From Pseudarcicella hirudinis (GTDB lineage: Bacteria > Bacteroidota > Bacteroidia > Cytophagales > Spirosomataceae), in NCBI RefSeq assembly GCF_900115665.1, contig NZ_FOXH01000009.1, forward strand, positions 124,001 to 188,000: a stretch of 64,000 nucleotides of DNA. Reading direction: 5' to 3'. Below are positions 53,030 to 61,089 of the stretch, in pieces. Made by a program: the position numbers and the translations under genes. A model generated the notes under the pieces. The model searched no databases, was not told the DNA's origin, and saw only the letters and a program-made list of their open reading frames with translations. The number at the start of each line of letters is the position of its first letter. The first letter of the stretch is position 1.

Positions 53030-55693
53030 ATGAAACAAAAGACACTGTGGCTTTTAACAATTTTGTTGTTCAGCAGATCTGCTGCATTTGCCCAACAAGT
53101 AAAGATTGATACTGCTGTAAGGCAGATTGTTCTTGTTTTTAAAACACACTTTGATATTGGCTATACAGACTATGCAGAAGCGGTTGTTCAGAAATACAGC
53201 ACTTCCATGATGGAAAATGCCTTAGAAATTGTTGAAAAGAACAAGAAGCTGCCACTGGAAAAACAATTCGTCTGGACCGTTTCCGGCTGGCCAATGAGCC
53301 AGATGTTAACACAGAGTGTTCCCGCTGTCAAAACTAAAGTAGAAGCTGCTTTGGCAAACGGCCGTTTCGCAGTACACGCTTTACCATTTAGTATGGAAAC
53401 GGAGTCTGCCGATCTTGAAATGCTGGTTAGAGGACTGAATATTTCTTCAGCTATTTCTCGGAAGTATGGCTTATCCCTGCCATATGATTCGAAAATGTCT
53501 GATGTTCCGAGCCATTCATGGATTTTACCGACGCTTTTGAATAATTCGGGAGTAAAATTCCTTCATATCGGTTGCAATCCTGCATCACAATCTCCCAAAG
53601 TTCCGGTTTTGTTTTGGTGGGAGGGACCGGATGGTTCGAAACTCATGACAATGTATTCAGAAAAATATTACGGTACCTCTTTGTTACCGCCTCCGGATTG
53701 GCCTTATAAAAGCTGGCTGGCAATAATGCAGACAAATGATAATTCAGGACCGCCTACTCCGGAAGAAGTTGAGAAATATTTGCAGGATCTGCATAAACTG
53801 GCTCCGAATGCCAAAGTAAAGATTGGGCGAATGTCTGATTTTTATGATGAAATTATTAAAGAAAAACCCCGGTTACCGATAGTTAAGGGTGATATGCCTG
53901 ATACCTGGATTCATGGGTTCATGTCTATGCCAAGAGAAGTAAAGGATTCCCGCAGAATTAGCAAAGAGCTTTTTGCGTTGGAGTCGCTCAATACTTTATA
54001 TGACATGTGGTCACCAAAAGGGTACAATATCTCCGGATTATTGTCTGAAGCATATACGAATACACTTTTATTTGATGAACATACTTTCGGTATGGCAATG
54101 AGTCATGGCAGTAATGGTGTTTGGGCTTATGGAGACGATTTTAAGATACAAAGAGCAAAAGGTGTGTTTGATGATATCGAAAGATCCTGGAAAGAAAAGG
54201 CAAATCGTGTATTTGAAGCTGATAAAAAGGTAACCCCTTCCTTAAACAGACAATTCAGAGAACTGGCTAAAGAAATAAATGTAAAAGGGAAAGCAATTGT
54301 TGTTTATAACTCTTTGCCATGGAAAAGGGATGGTGTGGTAACGATTAAAGAAAATACCTCAGGAACGGCTGTAAAAGATGTTGAAACCGGAGAAATGATC
54401 CCTGTTTCGAATGAAAAGAATATTATTCAATTTGTAGCTAAGAATGTTCCGGCTTCCGGCTATCGTACCTATGCTTTGGTGAATGAAAATGTAACGCTTT
54501 CAGAAAAAGAGCTTTTCGTCAGTCAATCAGCCAACAGCATAGAAAATAAATACTTTAAAATACAATTTGATCCCGCTAAAGGAGCCATAAGTTCTATTGT
54601 CGAAAAAAGTTCCGGGAGAGAAATGGTTGATACCAAAAGTGAATATGGTTTCGGTCAATACCTTTATGAACGTTTTAGCAAGAAAGATGCTGAAAACTAT
54701 ACAGATGTCTATGTTAAGGCTATGGGTAAAGAATGGGCAAATGCCGAATTAGGCAGACCCAATTTATCAGAAGGGCCGCATATTTCAGAAACTGGGAAGA
54801 ATGCCAGAATTGTTTATTCAGAAAGTCCGGCTGCAGTAAGTGCTACTATGATCTTTTCTCCTTCGGCAAATCTTCCGCATGACTATTCTGTTACGGTAAG
54901 TTTGTATAAAAATACGCCGAATGTAGAATTGATATGGAATATTAACAATAAGCCGGCAGAACCCTGGCCGGAAGCAGGCTGGATAAGTCTGCCCTTCAAA
55001 GTAGAAAACCCGACGTTTAAATTAGGGAGACTGGGTGGAATAGTTGATCCGGCTAAGGATTTTATTAAAGGCACCAATTTCGACTATTGTTTCCTTAATT
55101 CCGGTATGTCAGTAATTGATAACAATGGAAACGGCTTCGGGCTCTCTTCACCTGATGCTCCGGGTATCAGTCTGGACAGACCGGGATTATGGAAGTTTTC
55201 GGGGTATTTCATTCCTCAGAAACCAAATGTCTTTATCAATCTCTACAACAATATCTGGAGTACGAACTTTACCGAATGGGTTGAAGGCTCATGGTCTGCG
55301 AAAATTAATTTATGGGGTGTAGATCATTTCAATAATGAAAAATCAATAGTTACCCCGTCTGAAGAATCCAGATCGCCACTTTTATCCGTTTTAATGCATA
55401 ACAACGGAGGGAATCTGCCGGTATCTGCTGAAGGTATTGAATTATCTCAAAAAGGAATCCTGGTTACAGCATTCGGGAAAAATCCGGATGGAAACGGAAC
55501 CATACTACGCTTGTGGGAACAAGCCGGAAATTCAGGAAAATTTACTGTGACTTTGCCAAAAGGCATGAAAGTGTTAAAGGCAACTCCGGTAAACTTAAGA
55601 GGAGAGAAAAAAGGAGAACCTGTAAAAATTAGCTCTGGTAAATTCGAATGTAGTTTTAGTGCGTACGCCCCGCTAAGTTTTATTTTAGAATAG
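53030..55693 (+). CDS. GH38/DUF5054-type alpha-mannosidase-like hydrolase, copy a
   Basis: The 887-residue secreted protein (signal 1-22, ending AFAQQ) has a GH38 N-terminal-like domain in which the zinc motif reads VFKTHFDIGYT (H40, D42), the nucleophile-like aspartate is D158 in MSDVPSHSW, and a further histidine is H351 in LFDEHTFG. The mid and C-terminal beta domains (about 470-887) include YNSLPWKRDGVV and the late SLYNNIWSTNF-type strand seen in all three copies. Classical GH38 enzymes have an HxDxGW-type motif, so this is a distinct subgroup often listed as DUF5054. Hydrolysis of alpha-mannosides is inferred from fold and locus. It follows the isomerase gene by 18 bp. Confidence 0.88.
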   Translation: MKQKTLWLLTILLFSRSAAFAQQVKIDTAVRQIVLVFKTHFDIGYTDYAEAVVQKYSTSMMENALEIVEKNKKLPLEKQFVWTVSGWPMSQMLTQSVPAVKTKVEAALANGRFAVHALPFSMETESADLEMLVRGLNISSAISRKYGLSLPYDSKMSDVPSHSWILPTLLNNSGVKFLHIGCNPASQSPKVPVLFWWEGPDGSKLMTMYSEKYYGTSLLPPPDWPYKSWLAIMQTNDNSGPPTPEEVEKYLQDLHKLAPNAKVKIGRMSDFYDEIIKEKPRLPIVKGDMPDTWIHGFMSMPREVKDSRRISKELFALESLNTLYDMWSPKGYNISGLLSEAYTNTLLFDEHTFGMAMSHGSNGVWAYGDDFKIQRAKGVFDDIERSWKEKANRVFEADKKVTPSLNRQFRELAKEINVKGKAIVVYNSLPWKRDGVVTIKENTSGTAVKDVETGEMIPVSNEKNIIQFVAKNVPASGYRTYALVNENVTLSEKELFVSQSANSIENKYFKIQFDPAKGAISSIVEKSSGREMVDTKSEYGFGQYLYERFSKKDAENYTDVYVKAMGKEWANAELGRPNLSEGPHISETGKNARIVYSESPAAVSATMIFSPSANLPHDYSVTVSLYKNTPNVELIWNINNKPAEPWPEAGWISLPFKVENPTFKLGRLGGIVDPAKDFIKGTNFDYCFLNSGMSVIDNNGNGFGLSSPDAPGISLDRPGLWKFSGYFIPQKPNVFINLYNNIWSTNFTEWVEGSWSAKINLWGVDHFNNEKSIVTPSEESRSPLLSVLMHNNGGNLPVSAEGIELSQKGILVTAFGKNPDGNGTILRLWEQAGNSGKFTVTLPKGMKVLKATPVNLRGEKKGEPVKISSGKFECSFSAYAPLSFILE

Positions 55694-55893
55694 ACCACAT
55701 CTTACAGGAGTTTAAACCTGTGTAACCAGACTGAAATAGTGACGTTTATTCTAAAAGGTTACCAGCTCCGGAATAGAGAAGGAAATTGTTAAATGAAACT
55801 ACAAGGGAAGGATGAATGACCCGTTTTTGACTCATTTGAAGTAAGAATAAGATTTAAGTGGAGTATAGTACTTGTTTTGGGTAGATTAATAGG

Positions 55894-55917
55894 TAGGGAC
55901 TTTTAGTCCCTATTTAT
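55894..55917 (+). terminator. Hairpin between GH38 copy a and the GH95-like gene
   Basis: TAGGGACT and AGTCCCTA form an 8-bp stem with a TTT loop, followed by TTTATT. It sits in a 260-bp gap that otherwise shows no gene. It may partly end the isomerase/GH38a transcript. Confidence 0.6.
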
Positions 55918-55953
55918 TCGATATTATGTCATATTTTAAATTATACGAAAAAT

Positions 55954-58197
55954 ATGTATAAGTGGTTTTTGAAAATATTCGGGTATGTATTTATAGGGCT
56001 GCCAATGTTTGTTTGCGATGTCAGCGGGCAAATGAAATCTCCTGAACAAATTATTGGCAGGCACAAAAATATTTTTTTATCTCCGCCTTCCAAAACTCCG
56101 GGCAGGGTAGCCGTAGATGGCCCGTTGCTGGGAAATGGCTCTGTCGCTGTGGCTATGGCCGGACAACCTGAGCAGCAGACCTATTACCTGACACGCAATG
56201 ATTTCTGGAGATTGAAATCGGCATACAATGAATCCTTTCCTGCTGTACTGGGTACATTACAGATTGATATTCCTTCTTTAAAATCTGCTTCCTACAAAAT
56301 TCAGCAGGATTTATATCACGCTTCTGCCACAGCAGATTTTACCAAAGGAAATGCTTCAGCTATTATTCGATCGGAAGTTGCTGCTACCAAAGATTGGTTA
56401 ATTATTGAGATAAAAAACAATGGACAGGCTTCAATGGGAGGGAAGGTTGCATTATTGTTACCTCAGGCTGATCAGTTTTATGTAAATCCGCCCCTTGAAA
56501 ATAAATTCCCGGATAGTACCTCTTCCGGAAACGATGCACAGGGTTTGCAATGGATACAACGGGCTTTTGTAAAGGATGTAAGTATTCAAAGTCAGGCTGT
56601 TGCGGCTTTAAAAATAATAGGAAAGGATTCGAATGAATTTTTGCTCAAACCAGGTGAGACAATGGTCATGGTATGTGCATTATCAAGCAATTTCAGGGAT
56701 ACAAATTGCCTTCAAATAGTTAAACAACAAATAAGAAAAACATCAATAGAAACAGTTAAAAGTACACGCAAAGCACATCTTGCATGGTGGAAACACTTCT
56801 GGAATAAAAGTTTGGTGAATATTGAAGATCCTGTCATTGAACAACAGTATTACAGGTCTCAGTATAATCTGGCATCGTGTAGTCGTGATCCGAAATTTCC
56901 ACCAGGGATATTTGGTAGTTGGGTAACGCGTGAAATTCCTAGCTGGAATGGAGATTATCACCTCAATTATAATTATACAGCGCCGTTTTATGCCTTGTAT
57001 TCATCCAACCATCTTGAGCAGGCAATGCCTTACTACGAGCCTTTGCTCGACTTTATAGAAAGAGGAAAATATTATTCTGAGAAGATTACTCAAATTCCGG
57101 ATGGGGTGCTGTATCCCGTCGGAATAGGCCCTTTGGGTATAGAAACGACTCGCAAAAATTCACTCATGAATTATAAGACTGAGGACGAGGGTTTATTTTT
57201 TGGACAAAAAAGTAATGCGGCCTATTGCGCTGTTACAATGTCTATGCATTTTTATAAGACCTATGACCGCTCTTTTGCAAAGCATGTATATCCGTTCATC
57301 CGCTCTGTAGCCATATTCTGGCAACACTATCTGAAGAAAGACGGCAAACGTTATATCATTGAAAATGATGCTATCCATGAAGGTACTTTCGGAACTATGA
57401 ACCCAATTCTATCCCTGGGTTTGGTACCTGTGGTATTAAAAACTGCCATTGATATGAGTACATTGTTGAATGAAGATAAAGCATTGCGGGATGACTGGAA
57501 AGAAAAGATTGATCATCTTTCCGGATATACATTTCAGGTCAGAAATGGAAAGACTGTTTTCAGATACAGCGAAAAAGGAACTGACTGGTGGAATGACAAT
57601 ACTCTTGGAATCCAGCATATTTATCCGGCAGGGCAAATTGGCTTAGAAAGCGACAGTAATCTGCTGCAGGTTGCCAGAAATACGATAGAGGTTATGAACA
57701 GATGGAAGGATTATAATGGCTCCAATAGCTTTTTCCCGGCAGCCGTTAGGGTGGGATATAATTCTGATACTATTTTGACAAAACTTCATGATTATAGTTT
57801 GCATACCTACCCTAATGGCTTTCAATCAGGTAACCCGCATGGTATTGAGAATTGTAGTACAGTACCCAATACTATTAATGAAATGTTATGTATGTCAAAC
57901 CAGAATGTATTGCGTGTATTTGCCGTTTGGCCAAAGGAAAAGAATGCTTCTTTTTCAAATATCAGGTGTGATGGTGCTTTTTTGGTTTCGTCTGAATTAA
58001 AAAATAAAGCGGTTAAATATTTGATTATTACGAGTGAGAAAGGACAGGATTGTGTTATTCAGAATCCATGGAAAGGCAAAACATTAATCATTAAAAGCAA
58101 ATACAGAAAAGTAAGGAAGCAGGATGGTGAAAAAATTAAGTTGCCAACATTAGCAGGTGAAACATTATTCATAACACCGGAGGGGGGTGATATTTAA
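55954..58197 (+). CDS. GH95-like (alpha/alpha)6-barrel glycoside hydrolase
   Basis: The 747-residue secreted protein (signal about 1-26, ending DVSGQ) has an N-terminal beta-sandwich with GPLLGNGSVAVAMAGQPEQQTYYLTRNDFW (about 50-79) and a helical barrel from about 290 to 640, with WNGDYHLNYNYTAPFYALYSSN near 330-351 and WWNDNTLGIQHIYPAGQIGLES near 549-570. The C-terminal NTINEMLCMSNQNVLRVFAVWP and GAFLVSSELKNK pieces are like GH95 and related GH65-clan enzymes. GH95 members are inverting fucosidases or galactosidases, but this is a distant relative and its sugar is not certain. It lies between two GH38 copies in the mannan locus. Confidence 0.75.
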   Translation: MYKWFLKIFGYVFIGLPMFVCDVSGQMKSPEQIIGRHKNIFLSPPSKTPGRVAVDGPLLGNGSVAVAMAGQPEQQTYYLTRNDFWRLKSAYNESFPAVLGTLQIDIPSLKSASYKIQQDLYHASATADFTKGNASAIIRSEVAATKDWLIIEIKNNGQASMGGKVALLLPQADQFYVNPPLENKFPDSTSSGNDAQGLQWIQRAFVKDVSIQSQAVAALKIIGKDSNEFLLKPGETMVMVCALSSNFRDTNCLQIVKQQIRKTSIETVKSTRKAHLAWWKHFWNKSLVNIEDPVIEQQYYRSQYNLASCSRDPKFPPGIFGSWVTREIPSWNGDYHLNYNYTAPFYALYSSNHLEQAMPYYEPLLDFIERGKYYSEKITQIPDGVLYPVGIGPLGIETTRKNSLMNYKTEDEGLFFGQKSNAAYCAVTMSMHFYKTYDRSFAKHVYPFIRSVAIFWQHYLKKDGKRYIIENDAIHEGTFGTMNPILSLGLVPVVLKTAIDMSTLLNEDKALRDDWKEKIDHLSGYTFQVRNGKTVFRYSEKGTDWWNDNTLGIQHIYPAGQIGLESDSNLLQVARNTIEVMNRWKDYNGSNSFFPAAVRVGYNSDTILTKLHDYSLHTYPNGFQSGNPHGIENCSTVPNTINEMLCMSNQNVLRVFAVWPKEKNASFSNIRCDGAFLVSSELKNKAVKYLIITSEKGQDCVIQNPWKGKTLIIKSKYRKVRKQDGEKIKLPTLAGETLFITPEGGDI

Positions 58198-58248
58198 CGG
58201 TTGTGGAAAGATCGTACTATCATATTTGTTTAAAACAACATTCATGGC

Positions 58249-60993
58249 ATGCAAAAAACGAAACAAATAAAACTGGCAGTAGCCTGCCTTGCAACACTTA
58301 ATGCGAAACGTGTTACGATTTTTCCATACATTTTCCTTGCGTTATTGTTAACAGGACCATTCAGAATATCAGCACAGGAAATATCTGGAAATACACCAGT
58401 ATCACCTATCCCTGTACCACCACCGGTTTCAAATCTGCTTCCGGGTAAAAAAGCCCCGATTGTAAGCGATATCTGGGTCGTATTTAAAACCCATTGTGAT
58501 TTGGGATATACGATGTCGGCTGATGCCGTATTTAAAAAATACAGAGTAGATATGATGGACAATGCTACCCGTTTATTTGAAGCTGACAGAAAAAAACCTG
58601 TTAAAGAGCGATTTAAATGGACTATAGCCGGTTGGCCAATGAAAGCAGATATACTTGGTCCTTTGCAAACGCCTGAACGAAAACAAAAAGTAGAACAGGC
58701 TTTGAGAGAAGGAGCAATCAATGTACATGGCTTGCCTGCTACTTTAGAGTCGGATGTGATGGAGCAGGAAGATTATGTAAGGAGTTTAATCTTTTCCTCG
58801 CAAATTGCCAGGGAATACGGGCATAAATTACCCATTGCGGCAAAGATGACTGATGTTCCTGCGCATAGCTGGTTATTACCCACTTTACTTCATAACGCAG
58901 GTATCAAATTTATTCAGATAGGCTGTAACTACACCGTGCAGGCTATGAGACTTCCGCAGCTTTTTTGGTGGGAAGGCCCCGATGGCTCAAAAGTACTTTG
59001 TAACTACACCCCTCATTACGGTTCGGGAGTAGAGCCTCCCAAAAACTGGCCTTCAAAAAATTACCTTGCCGTAATTATGACGCATGATAATGAAGGTCCT
59101 CCTTCTTCCAAAGAAATTGAAGCTGTAAAAAAACAAGTTGCAACAATGAAAGGCGTACGCCTGCATTTAGCCGATCTGGAAGAATATGCAAAAGTGTTGT
59201 TGCAGGAAAACCCGGAAGTGCCGACAATTCGTGGTGATATGGTTGACCCCTGGATTCATGGTGTAATGGCCATGCCTCAGGAATCGAAAACAGCGAGAAA
59301 TGTTCGCCCGCTAGAACCGGCGCTGGAGATTTTTAATACCCAGCTCAAAAACTGGGGTATTAAAACCCCTTCTTTAGCAGAACCATTAGCAAAAGCCTAT
59401 GAAAATAGTATGCTCTTTAGTGAACATACTTTTGGTGCATGGGCACCGGGTACAGGATTTTTTTCAACCGACGGGAAAACAGAAGTACCTGTAGAAAAAC
59501 GGTATAAATACAACGATGAGTTTGTGAAAGCAAGAAAAGAAGGCTTTTACAGGAAATTTGAAGCAAGCTTTAAAGACAAAGCTCATTACATCAATATTAC
59601 AGACAGCCTTGTTACCAACAATTTTGCTGAAAGTATGAAACTGCTGTCGGATCATGTAAAAACCAGACCAGGTAATATAATCGTGTATAATCCACTGCCC
59701 TGGATGCGCAGCGGGATAGTTGAAATAGACGGAGAAAAAATACTGGCAGAAAATATACCTGCCAATGGTTACAAAACATTCGCCAAACCGAAGACAACGG
59801 ATGTTGCTATTGATGATACTGATAAAAGCGCAACAACACTGAATACCACTTTTTATTCAGTAAAATTCGATACAAAGAAAGGCGGTATTACTTCGTTAAT
59901 TGAAAAAAGCACAGGAAAAGAATTAGTTGATCAGCATTCAAACTATGCGTTAGGAGAATTTTTGCATGAACGCTTCAGCTACGATCAAACTAAAGATTAT
60001 CACGATCGGAATTATACAGTGAATAATCCTTTGGCTGGTCTTAAACCAAATATGCCTAAAGATATTGCTTATTTGGCCACTACGTTTAGCGACTGGACGA
60101 TGAAAACAACCCGGACGTCAGTTAGCACAGAAGTTACACTTACTACGATTCATGCAAAACCTGTTGCACAATCTGTTTCCATAAGTTTTACCTTTCCCAA
60201 TGCTTTTGCCTATGTAGATGTGGAATGGAAGGTTGAAAACAAAATACCTAATACCGTACCTGACGGAGGGTGGCTTTGTTTCCCTTTTAATGTAAATAAC
60301 CCTAAATATATCTTAGGCCGCTTAGGAGGTACAATAGATCTGGCTAAGGATCAGATTGTAGGGGGAAACAGGTATTTATATGCCGTCCAAAGCGGTGCAT
60401 CTGTTGTGTCTCCGGATCAATCTGGAGTCGGCCTTTGTGCTATTGATGCTCCCCTGTTAAGTTTTGGCGAACCAGGACTCTGGAAATACGATTATGATTA
60501 TTTTCCGAAGCAACCAACTGTTTTTGTGAATTTGTATAACAATATGTGGAATACCAATTTCCCTTACTGGACAGAAGGAACCTGGACAGAAAGGGTTCGT
60601 ATCTGGAATATTCAGCCTGGTATCAAAACTTCTGAGAACCTCGCCATACAATCATGGGAAGCGAGAGTGCCTCTTATGACCATAACCTCAAGCAGCGGAG
60701 AAGGAGCAAAATTACCTGTGCAGCAAGCAGGTATTGCTGTTTCCCCTAAAGGCGTACTGGTTACAGCCTTTGGCAAGGATCCCGATGGAAATAAAGGTAC
60801 TCTTTTACGAATATGGGAACAAGCTGGTAATAAAGGTATAGTTGATGTGACTTTACCGGCTGGTAAAATATACCGGAAAGCCACACCTGTAAACCTTCGT
60901 GGCGAAATAAGTGGAAGGTCTGTGAATATTGTCAAAGGAAAGTTCAGTTGTTCGATCAAGGCATTCGGACCAGCCAGTTTCATATTGGAATAA
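58249..60993 (+). CDS. GH38/DUF5054-type alpha-mannosidase-like hydrolase, copy b
   Basis: The 914-residue paralog of copy a has a longer N-terminus with a late signal segment (about 22-43, ending RISAQ) and a proline-rich linker PVSPIPVPPPVSN. Its zinc motif is VFKTHCDLGYT (H82, D84; Cys replaces Phe between them), the nucleophile-like residue is D202 in MTDVPAHSW and the late histidine is H393 in LFSEHTFG. The C-terminus ends GKFSCSIKAFGPASFILE, nearly the same as in copies a and c. Copies b and c share the motif FGKDPDGNKGTLLRIWEQAGN (split here as a family mark, about residues 840-860). It starts 51 bp after the GH95-like gene. Confidence 0.88.
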   Translation: MQKTKQIKLAVACLATLNAKRVTIFPYIFLALLLTGPFRISAQEISGNTPVSPIPVPPPVSNLLPGKKAPIVSDIWVVFKTHCDLGYTMSADAVFKKYRVDMMDNATRLFEADRKKPVKERFKWTIAGWPMKADILGPLQTPERKQKVEQALREGAINVHGLPATLESDVMEQEDYVRSLIFSSQIAREYGHKLPIAAKMTDVPAHSWLLPTLLHNAGIKFIQIGCNYTVQAMRLPQLFWWEGPDGSKVLCNYTPHYGSGVEPPKNWPSKNYLAVIMTHDNEGPPSSKEIEAVKKQVATMKGVRLHLADLEEYAKVLLQENPEVPTIRGDMVDPWIHGVMAMPQESKTARNVRPLEPALEIFNTQLKNWGIKTPSLAEPLAKAYENSMLFSEHTFGAWAPGTGFFSTDGKTEVPVEKRYKYNDEFVKARKEGFYRKFEASFKDKAHYINITDSLVTNNFAESMKLLSDHVKTRPGNIIVYNPLPWMRSGIVEIDGEKILAENIPANGYKTFAKPKTTDVAIDDTDKSATTLNTTFYSVKFDTKKGGITSLIEKSTGKELVDQHSNYALGEFLHERFSYDQTKDYHDRNYTVNNPLAGLKPNMPKDIAYLATTFSDWTMKTTRTSVSTEVTLTTIHAKPVAQSVSISFTFPNAFAYVDVEWKVENKIPNTVPDGGWLCFPFNVNNPKYILGRLGGTIDLAKDQIVGGNRYLYAVQSGASVVSPDQSGVGLCAIDAPLLSFGEPGLWKYDYDYFPKQPTVFVNLYNNMWNTNFPYWTEGTWTERVRIWNIQPGIKTSENLAIQSWEARVPLMTITSSSGEGAKLPVQQAGIAVSPKGVLVTAFGKDPDGNKGTLLRIWEQAGNKGIVDVTLPAGKIYRKATPVNLRGEISGRSVNIVKGKFSCSIKAFGPASFILE

Positions 60994-61089
60994 TTAACTG
61001 TTTGAAAATGGCAGATAGGAGAAAGAAATAAAAGAAGCTGCCTCAGAAGTATTAGCCATAAAAACACATTTAACTCCAGTTATCATGCA

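Noticed and set aside
58242-58721. Minus-strand 159-codon ORF at the start of GH38 copy b
   Set aside because: It mirrors the signal and catalytic region of the real plus-strand gene; no independent signal is present.
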